64,000 nt of DNA from Chytridium lagenaria (GCA_025449115.1 JAHLKC010000170.1:1-64000), one strand, 5' to 3'. Positions 31,260 to 43,155 are shown, counted from the first letter of the stretch. Numbers and translations are program-made. The notes: a model not told the origin generated them from the letters alone.

Positions 31260-33720
31260 GTGCTCCATCACCAACTCAAGCTCCAACAGCGACATCAACA
31301 TCGCCTCAATCAATCATCCATTTGCCCTCTTCAAAGTCTCCCCCTCCTTCTTATCCTAACCAGCAACCTCCCTCTCAACGTACTTACAGCATTCACCGTA
31401 TCAGTTCACTATTTCTCCCTCACGGCACTCCTCCTCCTTCTTCCATCTCCCAACATCTAAAAGTACATCCTTCCTCATCTCCTGCATTACCTTTCGAAAG
31501 CGATGAAGCCCGGATTCTCGCTTGTCTCTTCTCGGATGAAGAAGATGCGTTCTCGATATACGATATAGACGCTGCTGAACGATCCACCGTCTTGCCGGAA
31601 CCCTCACAGTTATAAGCCGTAAGGGTCTTCATGTTTAATAGTCATTACGATTAACCTGTTTTTGTCCCAGTAGATGACAGCAATCCATCACCTCAACCTA
31701 TTTATATAGTTCGCGATTATACCGGCACCAACAATCGAGGACTGGGACAACTACTACCTCCTCTATCTCCCCTTACCTCTTTTTTAATTCCGTCAAACCT
31801 TTCTAATTCGCGGATTTATCCAACACTTCGTGCGATTGAGATATTAAAGCACACACAGAAGAGTAATGAGTTGCAGCCCCCAGGGACTTCTGATGGGACT
31901 GAGGGCTACAAAACGAAAAATATGGATAAGCAAGCGTCGAGTTGCTGTGATGACGATGTCATGGATATGTAATTATCTCCTGTTTTGGTATCGTCATCAT
32001 GTCCTAAAGCGGCTTGTGAGAAAGTTGACATGGCCACACAGGTGATTACTTATCTGGCCTCATCATCCTTTAGCACCAAGGATGAGGATAGAGCGATAGC
32101 AGCTGTGTCGGAGACGATGCAGCCTGATGAAAGTGGAGGGTCAACTCGGGAGGCTGTTTTTAAAAAAGGAGATCAAGATGAGAGGTGGGGAGAAAAAAGA
32201 GATCCGGTTGTTGCGGTGAGTTTAGGGCGTGGGGAGAGATCGAGAACGAGAACGAGGTCGAGAAGTAGAGATCGATATTGTTTTAATTCCTGGAGGCTGA
32301 GCAGGGAGGAGAGATCACGGTCGAGAAGTAGGGATCGTTTCGACATATATATTACATGGAGATCGAGACCTAGGATTCGGGAGGGTAGGAGATCAAGGTC
32401 GAGAATTAGGGAACATTCAAGATTTGGGAGGCCGAGGTCTAGGAGTAGGGAGATTGTGACGAAGTTGAGAAGTCGGGAACTTTCTTAGCGCTTTAACTCT
32501 TGGAGGCCGAGGACGTCGAGGAGTAAAGAGCGTTTAAGGTCAAGGTCGAGGAGTAAGGAGCGCATAGGTAGTGATTCGCGGTGTGGAAGCAGAGAACGTG
32601 TGGCTTTGAGAGGAGTCGGGAAAGTTTGGGGAATAGAAGAGTGAGGGGCGAGAGCACGAGGTCAGGGGCTGACCTGTGGCCGCCGGTTGAGGTCATGAAG
32701 GTGGTAGTTTCATACGAACATGATTCGTGGAAGCTTTCAATCGATGGGAAGATTAGTAAGGAGGAGTATGAGCGGATTCGAATGAAAGGTTTGCACCAAA
32801 AGGATTCGAGGGCTATGAAGAATGGAGAGGGAAACATAATTCCTACGCCGTTACAGTCACCAGATCTGGGAAAGGAGAAGATTACGGAAATGGTCTCGAG
32901 CGCGGAGTCGACGCGATGTAATACGGCTCCAACTTTGAGTACCAATACTGGCGATGTTTGTTATTGCTGCTCATCCCGACATCGTCCTGAGTGTCCAAAA
33001 AGAGGAGTGGCTGAAACCTGCTGTCGTAGACGATCGAAGGGATGAGTGTGTTAGACTATTGGTAGGTCTTCACAACCTCTATTACCTTTGTAAAGTGTTT
33101 ACTTATACTAAAAGGTACCCGAGACGGATGCCAAGAGTGATTCTATACCTACCATTGTCAAGCAAGCATGCCACCGCTCAAGAGCAGGATGGAAGGAGCA
33201 CTGACGGTGATGATAATGCACGGAGGTGTGAGATGCTATTGGAATTTGGTTTTACATCGAGTGAGGAATCAAAGTTTCGAAGTTTCTGGGAAGTTTGAGT
33301 TTATTGAGACTCCAACCCCTTTGAAAGTTTGTGCGAACGAGCCGGTACGTCTTTGTAATGTTGTGATTCTTACTCCACCTTCACGGTTTTTTATTTCCGA
33401 TTTATTCTTAAAGACTGGAACTTACGTAACTGGCAAATGGGGTCTTGACGATAAGAGCCGGGTGCAACAGAGTGTTGATGCTGTGGGTTCTGGAAGGAGG
33501 AAATATGAACAGCCAACTCCTGTTCAGCTTTCGGAGGGTGTTGAATTAAAAGCCCCGACTCAAGTAACTCCCCATCACCAAGGGTCTCTTTTTATCCTCC
33601 TCTCCACAACCCGTTTGTCCAAAACCTCTTGTATCCGTCACCAAGCGCGAAGTCGATACAACACAAATGTTAAAGCAAGTTCAGGAATACGAGGAAGATA
33701 CTGTCCATCATTAATTATTG
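31260..33720 (+). pseudogene. Arg/Ser-rich low-complexity locus, copy 3
   Basis: Not recognised. A Pro/Ser-rich start (about 31260-31610) has ESDEARILACLFSDEEDA, a match in style to IDESHTLACLNSDD of copy 2 near 28630. The open frame 31985-32488 is the clearest RS domain in the window (RSRTRTRSRSRDR, then WRSRPRIREGRRSRSR); it stops at 32486-32488 but RS coding continues to about 32600 in another frame (LRSRSRSKER). Next comes KISKEEYERIRMKG (32745-32790), matching LSKEEYD of copy 2, then a Cys-rich end (DVCYCC...CCRRR) near 32950-33040 and further fragments to about 33710. If intact this would be an RS-rich nuclear protein. Confidence 0.38.
32225..32600 (+). repeat. RS-domain coding repeat
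   Basis: Imperfect repeats of about 55-65 bp built on TGGAGG..GAGRTCGAGRAGTARGGA, encoding W-R-x-R-S-R-S-R-x-R. The same motif occurs at 29390-29560 in the upstream locus. Confidence 0.55.
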
Positions 33721-33823
33721 AATTGTGGAGAGTTAAAAAAACAATAAACTTTAAAAAATGTATTTTTAAAATAGATATTCATTTCAGTAGCTTTTCAACA
33801 TCACCTCCTCATCAACACTTTGC

Positions 33824-34637
33824 ATGTCACATTCCGCCACCTCCGCAGCCCGCACCTGTCGCATGTTCTCAAGCCAAAGACATGCGCTATACAAGAACCT
33901 CATACCCATCTCCGAGTTGCATTGCAGCTTATCCAAGACGATGGTGGGTCCACGGTCAATGATGGGATCTTATCGATGGATATCTGGATCGACTGGTGTG
34001 AGGATGCCGATGCGAGTCCTGGAGCTGTGGGTGCTACTGTGAGGAAGGCACCTGCTCCTAGAGTACCGAGAAAGTCGCCGTTGACTCTGGTGAGGACGTT
34101 TGATCTCTGTTGGTTTTGGGCTACTTTGTTGAAGTATCTCATTTCTTCTCTTTTTTTTGTTTTGGATAGACATCTCGAGCAGTGGATAGATTAAAGGAGT
34201 TGATCACAGACCCTTCCGCACCAAAGCTCTTAAAGGTCAGCGAGTGATCAATCTTTTTAAGACTTAAGTTCGGTGTTGTAACTATTATGGTATGGGATTA
34301 TAATCTAGGTCGGCACCCGTAAGAAGGGATGTTCTGGACAAGCCTATACTTTGGACTACGTTGAAGTCGGGAAGCATTCCAAGCTTGACGAAATCATTGA
34401 ACAAGACGGCGTTAAAGTTCTTATAGACAGTAAGGCGTTATTTTCCTTAATCGGGTCGGAAATGGATTTTGTTCAGGATGAGCTGTCGAGTCAGTTTGTT
34501 TTTAATAACCCCAACGTTAAGGTGAGTCTTTATGATAGTAAATCAATCACTTTACCCTCTTTGTGTCGATATGCCGTTGTTTCTTACATTTTGTCTCAAA
34601 GGAAATGTGTGGATGCGGACAAAGCTTTATGGTTTAA
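33824..34637 (+). CDS. ISA1: Mitochondrial iron-sulfur assembly protein Isa1/ISCA1
   Basis: A-type Fe-S carrier that with Isa2 matures mitochondrial 4Fe-4S proteins. The C-terminal exons are certain: exon end at 34089 (PRKSPLTL), 34170..34235, 34309..34521 and 34602..34637. The three Cys of the family are present: VGTRKKGCSGQAYTLDY and the terminal MCGCGQSFMV. Between them lie EQDGVKVLIDSKALFSLIGSEMDF and LSSQFVFNNPN. Introns 34090-34169, 34236-34308 and 34522-34601 are GT-AG and all phase 0. The N-terminus is uncertain. ATG 33824 opens a Ser/Ala/Arg-rich stretch (MSHSATSAARTCRMFSSQRH) that looks like a mitochondrial presequence but lies in a different frame from the following exon, so one indel or a missed intron near 33940 is needed; ATG 33976 is the first in the mature frame. 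Confidence 0.88.
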
Positions 34638-34834
34638 ATGCAATATCAGAATCGTAATATATCCCTGTTCGTCTGCAGCGTTTTCCTAATTTTAAGTTAT
34701 TGAACAAGATATGCATGTCATGTCATGTTTAACAATCTCGAACGGACGTAACAATAATAGCGATGGAAACGATGCAATATGTTGCCGTAGTTTATATCAA
34801 TACAAGTTCATACAAAACCCCACAACGTGACCCC

Positions 34835-36609
34835 TCAATGACATTCTGGAAGAACGAAATCAACTCTGGGCACTTTCACAGTGAGATACTGTGGGTTTGC
34901 TAAAGTGGCCGTTTCAGTTGCTACAAACATAATATCACCTTCCATAGAAACCAAAGGATCGTCCAACTCTAGAGGACTGTAGTCGATGGGCCCTCCCATT
35001 GAATACGAGCAGTATTGGAAATGGGGATTCGAAGCTTAAATTCGTTGATGTTAGTCATGCGAATTTACAAGGTTGTTTACGTAGAAATGATGAAAATCCA
35101 TGACGACTCACCAGATAAACGGGGAAAGGCTCCAATAACGCCTTCACCTGATACTTCGTCGACATGTCCAGATTTCGATGTGAACAGCCAGTGTCGCCGA
35201 AGAAGCTGGACGCTTTGGTGAGGACATTGTCCGTCAAGGTATGTCATTGCGATGCGATAGCACATTTTGGCGGTTTCTAAAAGAACACGGATGAGACGCT
35301 CAAGAGAATGCCTGTAGAGTAAAGTGATAGATACGCAAAGATTAAAAAAAAGTCTCTCACAAGGATTTAAACGAACGTAAATGGATAATCTCACCACTAG
35401 TGACTTCAGACGCAGTACCTCTCCCATGCGACGGAAATGCAGATGTAGCTGTAAGCCTTTTGTACATGGGAGCTTCTACCATGCCAGCCACCACCTCGTT
35501 CACAAAACCCTCCAACCACGTATCAAAAGGGCCTAAATCCACATATGGCATTCGATCTGACGGAATAGGTCCCATACGCGCAAACTTCTTTGTCGTTCCA
35601 AATCGAATAAAATGACCCAACCTTAAAGGCAGCGGGACAGGATGACCCCCTCCATTTGTAGCTTCAGTTGTATCCGATGACGCCAAATCTGATGACAATG
35701 AGCTGTCAACAGGAACAACGAGCCCCAGAAATTCCAACATGGTGCTCTCTGCAAACACCACCACAGCTACCTCTCTGGTATTCCCGCTTTTCAGTATAAC
35801 CTTGAGAAGGTTGCTTCTCGGTAGCATGTACATGGAATAAAGCTGCCCGTAGCACCTGAATGACCCAAACAATCCATAACCATCCTCCATTGCTCTCCCT
35901 GGGGAATTCAGCACTTTGATTTGACCCGTAGAGAAGAGATGATACAACAAAACCAGAGATTTCTCGGCTTCAGTGGCATTGATGGCATCTGGAAACCAAG
36001 GTCTTTGATCGAGGTCGCGAAGATGGGTTGGACGAAATATGGGATGCGGGCCAAGGTCTTTTGCGGCGGGACGGAGACAGGCGAGGGAGGCAAGGTGGGG
36101 GATGAATGAGTTGAGACTACGGGTGTGGCGACGGATGTTGGCGTAAGGGGTTAAAAGAGTTTTGTATTGCATGGCGTGGGCGGAGAAAGTGGCGAAGAGA
36201 GATTGGGATGGGGGGTTGGATGGCACTGTTGATGAAAGGGATGGCGATTGCATTGAAGCAGTGTTAGAGGTGAAGGTAGGTTCAATATCTGGTGAATGGT
36301 CTTCCATAGCTCCGGATGATGGTAATGCGGTTGATGACAAGAGTCCAGCGAATCAGAAGGTGGACTGGAATCCATGTCAGTGTCATCCGGCATGCACTCA
36401 TATTCTAGACAGAATCTACGCCATATGGATTCATCGCAGGCGACGGTTCTCCAAGCCTTGTTGACAATGGATAATTGAGCAACGTCGAACGGGGACTCTA
36501 TGTATGAGATGATGTGGAGGAGCACTTCAGTTGCTGGAGCCTTCATTTTTTGTGGCCAAATTTCAACCTCAAGTTCACCCATCCCCCACTCGTCGCGGTT
36601 GTATTTCAT
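34835..36609 (-). CDS. F-box/SUKH-like/ApaG protein, FBXO3/SKIP16 type
   Basis: Exons 35395..36609, 35112..35311 and 34835..35034 (minus), introns of 83 and 77 nt with GTGAGA/GTGAGT donors. Domains in order: F-box (TEVLLHIISYIES...VNKAWRTVACDESIWRRFC); a linker; a middle region with GLFGSFRCYGQLYSMYMLP, as in the SMI1/KNR4-like part of FBXO3/SKIP16; and a C-terminal ApaG beta-sandwich (VQLLRRHWLFTSKSG, EVSGEGVIGAFP, then PHFQYCSYSMGG and MEGDIMFV). These are SCF ubiquitin-ligase substrate adaptors. Two single-base breaks: near 36340 (GACTCTTG for GACTCTTTG) between F-box and linker, and near 35280 (one T short in a T run) entering the ApaG domain, where GILLSVSSVFF joins ETAKMCYRI. The start is 36609 or 36546. 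Convergent with ISA1, 197 bp apart. Confidence 0.8.
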
Positions 36610-37335
36610 TGCAACAACATTGCTATTTGGGCCTGGGAAACAGGGAATTGTTCTATTTGTACCGTGTCAAGGTGTCGTGAGGCATTTCACAGTAAGTGGC
36701 ATTCCTTTTTGCATATCATACACGCCCCGATTGCCATTCACGGATCAACCGTCTTGACTAAAGGCTTAAAATCGGATCATTCGTTTATGCTGTAGGTCGA
36801 TCATGATCGTGAGGAAATTATCAACCAACGGAAGTGGTAGAGAGAAATAGGCCATGAATCCTTCTCCTTCTTTCCCCAATTCATTTGTTTGATCGCCAAC
36901 AACAATGGTATGGCATCGCGTTTTTTCCAATGAAATGAACTTGATTGCTCACATTCCACGTCTGAGGACTAATTCCCGCTTCGATGCGGGGAGGGTTAGA
37001 GGAGGAGGATACGAGGTCTCTACGGTTACTGCACCTTTGATTTCCGTCGGTATAAAACTAATTCACTGATGGTGCGGCCCATAGGTATCAGCAAAAGTAT
37101 TAATTGGCATCAGTCACAGTTATCATACTCACAAAGAGTGTAATAATTCATACATAGACGATAAAGAAAACAAAAATTGATGGAAATACTTTATTTTTAA
37201 GATCAGAATATGACGCAAAAAAACAAACGACACTTTGTAATAATAACAATGAGGAGTGAAGCCAGAATAAACTACAAAATAAAACTACAAAATAATGATA
37301 CATCCCCCAATAAAAAGCCAAAAACAAAAAACATC
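36610..37335. other. Intergenic, no supported gene
   Basis: Upstream of the F-box/ApaG gene and downstream of the P450. No domain-bearing frame. Confidence 0.5.
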
Positions 37336-39324
37336 TCAACACTTCCTCTCCCTAACCCAACACTCCATCTTATCTTTCACAGGCAACGTCAACGAATTCG
37401 CATAAGTCACCTTCTCCGCCTCAATCACCTCCAAATCAAACCTCCTCGCTAAACACGTCAACACAAACGTCCCTTCAAGTTCTGCCATGCTTTTCCCGAG
37501 ACACACCCTAGGGCCGGCGTTAAAGACTGGGTAGTCAAAGGGGGAGGGTTGCTTGCTCATGGCGAGCCAACGGTCAGGGTTGAATTGCTTGGCGTCGGAT
37601 CCCCAGATGGCTTCGGTGCGGCCCATGGCGTAGGGAGACCAGGCGACGGTGGCGTTTCTAATAATAAAAGAAAACGGGGGATGAATATGATGCAGAGGAA
37701 GGTTGATGGGCAAAAGACAATTTAAAACAGAGTTTTACTTACTTTGGCACAAACGTTCCGTCAGGTAAAGTATCGTCCTTGTTCGCTTGCTTAATCTCCA
37801 TCGGCACACTAGGGTAGAGTCTCAACGTTTCCCTAAACACCGCGTTCGCATAAGGCATCTGACTCTTGACTTCATCATAGGTAGGCGTATCCCTTGAATC
37901 TGCAAGTCCAGGAGCACCCAAAACGTCATCAAGCTCTTCACGAAGACGTGCGAGAACCTCGGGTTTTTATGGAGAAGGAGGAAACACCAGCTCAAAGCTT
38001 GAGCAGTGGTGTCACGGCCTAGAAGAATTATGGTAAAAACGTTTCTTTTGGTTAGTCACGTCAATTTTGGAGGAGACAACGACGTAGGACCACACAATAA
38101 AAAAGAAAAGGACTCACCAGCAATAATGAAATTCAACACGTAATCACAGAGATCCTCGTCTGTAGGTAAGTTCCCATTCTCGTCCTTTGCCGCCATCAAA
38201 TAAGTCAACAAATCATTACGTTCCCCACCAGTCCCTTCCTCCTCCTCCTTCCTCATTTCCTCCTTTCGTTTTCTAATGATCTCCATCCCAAACTCCCTAA
38301 TCACCTTGACATTCTTCTTATGTTGTCCACCCACACTCGAAATCATCTCCTCCAACCACCACAACGGCTGCACAAACCGATTTTGCATCCGATTCTGCGC
38401 CTCATCAAACGCAACAGCAAACGGAATCGGTTCATCCTGCGTCATGCATCCAAGGTCCGCCCCAAACCCGATCCGACAGAACCCATCAAGGGTGAACCTG
38501 AAAAACAGATCCGAGAGGTTAATCTTTTCTCCTCTCGCAGCGTTGCCTTCAAGACGTTGATTGAACAAGGTCATCTCCTCTGCGAACACGACGCCAACGT
38601 ATTCCTTGAAATTCTTGACGTTGAAAATGTTGGCGGCGAGTTTACGTTGGGATTTCCAGCGGGCGCCGTCAACGCAGAAGATGCCGTTGCCGAGGACGTC
38701 GTGGCAGCGGGAGATGAAGTGTTCGCCTTTGTCGTAGATGTGGAAATGGGTTTGAGGACGTGTTCGACAATGGCGGGGTCGTTGACGCAGATGATGGGAT
38801 CGTCGAGGGGGAGTTTGACGGCAAAGGTGCGGCCAGGGTTGGCTTCGATGCATTCTTTGAATGTGTTAGCTTTTTTGTGTGTGATCTTCTTTTTGGGTGT
38901 CTTTTTGACTGGAGCACAAGGTGTTTGCTTTTGGGTAATGACAATTTTGAAGAGGGACAGCACTCCTCCCGTCAGCGTTCCCCTCTTCCTACCGTGTTGA
39001 TCGAAAAGACGGAAAAAGAAGAAAGTGATCCAAAAGACTCACCCAACACCCAGTCATGGAACCGATGCAAGTTACTCAACGTTGCGACAGCATCACCAAT
39101 AAGAGGGAGAGATCCAGACGGTCTAAAACGCAAAAAAAAGCAACAAACAAGGGAGCATGTTAGCAAGACAGAGTGATGGTGATGATATTTCACCTGCAGA
39201 GTTTCTGGTTGAGCCTTACGGATGAGAAGATGGGTGTGTCCCAGTATGCGTAGAGGACGGCAGAACCGACTGCGATGGCGCTTGCGGCGATGATGTTTGT
39301 GGTGGAGGCGGTAGAGCGGGGCAT
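37336..39324 (-). CDS. Cytochrome P450, CYP86/CYP52-clan-like
   Basis: Five exons on minus: 39194..39324, 39043..39122, 38118..38869, 37743..38018 and 37336..37657, total 1561 nt, two short of 521 codons. An N-terminal membrane anchor (MPRSTASTTNIIAASAIAVG) is followed by the Pro-rich hinge (PSGSLPLIGD), NPGRTFAVKLP, the C-helix WKSQRKLA, an I-helix across a junction (IIAG-RDTTAQALSW), the ExxR motif ETLRLYPSVP, and the heme loop FNAGPRVCLGKSMAE with the Cys thiolate. The ER-anchored enzyme would use a P450 reductase; the clan includes fatty-acid hydroxylases, but the substrate cannot be read here. Two breaks, each fixed by one base in a run: LK-THFHIYDKG near 38765 (AAA for AAAA) and NP-EVLARLREELD near 37960 (CCGAG for CCGGAG). 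Together they account exactly for the length deficit. Confidence 0.88.
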
Positions 39325-39466
39325 GGTTTCTCTATGTGATGATTACTGATGGATGGGTTTCGAGTTGATTCTCTTTGATCCACGCACTTGATGGAGAGGA
39401 CGTTGACGGTGTAATAATGTATGGGATGTTGCGTGAGGAGGGAGAGTGAGGGATGAGGTACTCTCT

Positions 39467-39473
39467 TTTTATA
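39467..39473 (-). promoter_or_regulatory. Possible TATA box of the P450 gene
   Basis: TATAAAA on the minus strand, about 143 bp upstream of the P450 ATG (39324), within GTATAAAAAGAG. Confidence 0.3.
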
Positions 39474-39480
39474 CAAATAT

Positions 39481-40463
39481 GATATTCATAAATATTATTA
39501 AAATATTATTACTGCTGAGTACAAGGCAAGCAGAGTGAAAGGAGAAGAAGATGAAGGGAGAAGAAGAAGAAGAAAAGACAAAAGAAGAAGTAATAGATAT
39601 TAGAATTGTCACATCAATTATTATTTATTATTATTATTTTTATTATTAAAAATAGAATGTTTCAAACAGAAAAAAACGTGACCTGTATTTTATTAATAAA
39701 TTATACATTATTTTGAGAAATGACGTTCGGTCCTATTCACGGGAAAACAGTAACCGAATATTTAATAGCTGTTTCGGATATTTTAATTTAAAGTATGCAG
39801 ATATTATTTAACAGAATAGATTGAAAATGTTTAAAGCAGAACATAAAGGCATTATTATTACACAAAAGGAGAGAATGTGGGTGGGAGCTACGACGAGGAT
39901 GGGAGGGGGGTTTGTTTTCGTTTTGAGGCATGTAGAGGGAGGGATGCTGGCATTCTGCCTAGGATGTCCCTTTGCCCTTGTACATATTTCCATAATGGAT
40001 CTGAGATGGTTAACTGTCCTTGATGGTTGTCCGCGAACGTGAAGCTATGAAAGTGTGAAAAGGTCGCTCTTTCGCGTCGGCAAAGTTTGACGGTCTATAA
40101 TAAAGAGGCTTGTGAGACATTTTTGTTTACGCGTTTCTGTGTTTTGTGTTTTTACTGTTTTAATAAAGAAAAATAGGAGACTATTTTAGTCTTTTGTTCT
40201 CTTTTATGTAATGGAATAGCCTTTTTTTAATACGACGTGCCTTTCAGTATTAATAGTTGGCGAATAAAAAAGAAGAGAAAAAAAAGAAAAAAAAAAATTA
40301 TTGATTCCAATGCTTTGGACCTGCTTAATAACTGGGCTCATGTGATTTCGTGTTACAACAACGCCGAGTAAGGGCCCAATGGGCTCAAGCACCGACCGAG
40401 ATCGGTTGAGCCGAGATAATGGAAATAAATAATAATGAGCTCGGAGCGATCCCTTTTTTTTGA
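39481..40463. other. Intergenic, AT-rich with GA tract
   Basis: A GAAGAAG-type purine tract lies at about 39535-39595 and a run of TTATTATTATT follows near 39625. No gene. It ends at the hAT insertion site. Confidence 0.5.
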
Positions 40464-40471
40464 AACTTGAG
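40464..40471 (+). repeat. Left 8-bp target-site duplication of hAT element
   Basis: AACTTGAG directly precedes the terminal TAGGCCTG; the identical octamer follows the right end at 43148-43155. Confidence 0.9.
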
Positions 40472-43147
40472 TAGGCCTGTTACCCGGGTGCGCGGGTCCG
40501 GGTCTAGGCCTGGACCCGATACCCGCACCCGCCTGAGAGCTTGGGACCCGTGTACGAACGGGTCCCGACGGGTCCAATTATAAGGAGTTTTATTAATTAA
40601 AGAATCATAATTGTTTTATTATGTAGCTAAAGATATCGCCCAAATTGCATCTGCCACTCCTTTAGAGTTAATAAAATCTCCACCGTGCTATCAAGCAAAG
40701 AAGCTCTTTGCCAATGTAATATTTTTCTTCCCTTCGAAAATGCTCGTTCTGATGCAGCGCTCGTAGCAGGAATCGCGAGATATATTCGGGCAAGTGAGCC
40801 AGCTTTGGATAGCTTTGACTTCGACTGTTCCAAAAAGCCAAAATGTCGCAGGCTTCATGTTCCAATCCCTCTCCCAAGTAACGATTTAGCTCATCACTCA
40901 GACTTTTGGCTGGAGTAATATTTCCGAGTCCAAGTCGTTGAATAAAATTGCTGTTTTTTGGTGGTTCTGAGGGCGTTTGGTGCTTGTTCATCCACTGGCG
41001 GTATTGTTGCCTCGTTTCGTTGTTTAGAAGGGCTCGAGATCCAATATTAGGCTCTTGAAATAACTCTCGTCCAAGTTCCCGTTGGCAAAAGTCTTTGGAG
41101 AGTATCATGTATCTAAAATAAGATTATTAACTACATAGCATGTAAAGATCACACCTGAGGATGCTTAAACACTGATATCTTGAACCGGATCGCACATGGT
41201 TGACATGTAATACGCAGGTTTCTTCAACGCCTTTTGCAGGTATTCTTCTAACTTCACTATAATCGCATCAACTGCAGGAACGAGCTGCTGGATGTCGTAA
41301 CTGTCACGCGTCTTTAATGTGAAAGAATTAGTTTTACCACAATTATCATTCATACCTTATTCAGTTGAGTAATTAAAGATGCGGTAGGTTACTAATGCCG
41401 TGTTCAGTGTCGGATACTTGCTACCACAGAGAATTTCCGTGGCCTCATTAAGTGGCTCCAGTAATTTCGTCAACTGCTCCACCTTGTTCCACTCCTCTTC
41501 CGTTAAAGAAAAATTCTTGAAGGAAAGATAGTCGGGATGAAGACACAAATCCGTTATCGTTGGTCTAAAGAAAAAGTTAAATAAAAAATGATGAAATGAT
41601 ACCTCAACTCAACCAGCCTCTTTAACATGTCATGAGTCGAGTTCCATCTTGTCTTAACGTCTTCTATCAAACCCCGAACATTAATTTCGAAAAGTGTTGG
41701 TTGCTTCAATGAGATTCTCTCGGAAAGCAGCTGCCGACGCTGAGGAGAGGCATTGACATAAACCACGAAAGAGTGTAGGCGCCTTCAATAAGGATTTGAC
41801 GTTCACATTTGCACCATCTTCCTCGGAAAGAATATACGCAAGATCCATCACATCTACATCCTCTTCGTCTAAAGCTCCTGAACTTCCCTCTCCCAAAACG
41901 TTCAAACCTTGCTTGGCGGCCAAATTAATAATGTGAGCCACGCAACCCAACAGATTCTCGGAACTTTTGAAAGTCGGCCTCACTTTTTGGAATCTCCTGG
42001 GCCATTGTAGCATTAGTTGCAGCGTTGTCTGCAGTAAGAAAGAATGTGCCATTGCCCATATTAAAGTCGTTGAGGACTTTTAACAAATATTTCGCGAAAT
42101 TAGCGCCGCTGTGTTTGCCTGCATAACAGAAAGGTAAGTAATGGGAATTAAAAAAGTCGAATTACCATCAACATGACGGAGGCCCAAGACAAAGTCGTGC
42201 ATTTTAAAATTGAAGTCGAGGTAGTGCGCTGTAACTGCCATCATCGCGCGGTTGTTTGGAGAAGTCCATGCGTCAGCAGTGAAAGAGACGTTGCGAGCTG
42301 CTGCAATTTGAGTCTGGACATGGGATTTGTAGTGGAGATACATGATGTCCAGGTGCTGGGTCATGGGCTGCCCTTTTGACGAGAAGATCTTCGACGTTGG
42401 GGTTGCAAAGCTTGAGTAGGTCTGTAAATGCTTCATCCTCACATGCCGGAATTGCCCATTATTCTTAACGATGGCATGAGCAATGGCCGTCTTTAAAGAA
42501 TCTTTTGTCAGAACGTTCTGGTTATTGTTAATAAAGCATTGTTGAACTATTCATTACCGTTGTCTTCATTTTACCGGACTTTGCCCAAACCCTGAGGTCA
42601 CCGCTACCTGAAGCGCTAGATTGTTTTTTGAAGGCTGCCGCAGCCCTCTTACTCGGACTTAAAATACGATGGGCACTTCTCAGATGCTTGATATATTTTC
42701 CTGTACTTTTGGTGTTGTATTTTGTCATCCTTGTCAAGCACTTTCTTCCTTCGGCTCCGCTAACGTGGTTGGCTTGACAGAGGAACCCTTTAGGATTATC
42801 GGGATCAGGTGCGAAGTATTCCCACACCCAGCTCTTTATCTTTTTGTTGTTGGAGTTTAAAGATCCTGTTTCAGCATTGCTGGCGCTGTCCGTGGGAGTG
42901 ATGCTGTCCTCTTCGATGTCGGATTCCTCGTAGTGTTCATCATTATCGTCCATTGATCCTGTAAACAAAAGTTGAAATGACAAACTTGCGATGAAATTAT
43001 GACATTATATTTATAATATATATCTTTGCAAATTTTGCGGGTACACCCGTGACACCCCGTGTCTGAGAAAAGTCTGGACCCGTACACGGTACCCGTGTCC
43101 AGGACACGGGTACGCACCCGATAAAAATTTTTCGGGTAACAGGCCTA
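40472..43147 (-). mobile_element. hAT-superfamily DNA transposon, 2676 bp
   Basis: Ends are exact: 15-bp terminal inverted repeats TAGGCCTGTTACCCG (40472-40486 and inverted at 43133-43147), and an 8-bp duplication on both sides. Subterminal regions of about 100 bp are GC-rich and packed with GGGTCC/GGACCC and ACCCG repeats, probable transposase-binding sites. The body encodes a BED-finger hAT transposase on the minus strand. Identical TIRs and target duplication argue for a fairly recent insertion. Confidence 0.93.
40627..42983 (-). CDS. hAT transposase with BED zinc finger, interrupted
   Basis: Read on minus from about 42950. Acidic start (MDDNDEHYEE), a BED-like finger (SWVWEYFAPDPDN, C...C, then STGKYIKHLRSAH), HLDIMYLHYKSHV, the catalytic-core start NVSFTADAWTSPNNRAMMAV, TADNAATNATM, GCVAHIINLAAKQGL, TRWNSTHDMLKRL, EQLTKLLEPLNEAT, and the C-terminal dimerisation domain ARIYLAIPATSAASERAFSKGRKI ending EWQMQFGRYL at 40627. 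Probable introns: about 42520-42565 (GTAATG...ACCAG), 42119-42165 (GTAATT...TGCAG) and 41293-41345 (GTATGA...TTAAAG). Extra frame shifts near 41950, 41770 and 41380 are not explained by introns. The order and spacing of blocks fit a full-length hAT transposase; whether it is active depends on whether the breaks are real. Confidence 0.85.
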
Positions 43148-43155
43148 AACTTGAG
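43148..43155 (+). repeat. Right 8-bp target-site duplication of hAT element
   Basis: AACTTGAG, identical to 40464-40471. Confidence 0.9.

Noticed and set aside
38320..39176. Plus-strand frames of 226 and 138 codons
   Set aside because: Antisense to the P450 exons, which carry all family motifs.
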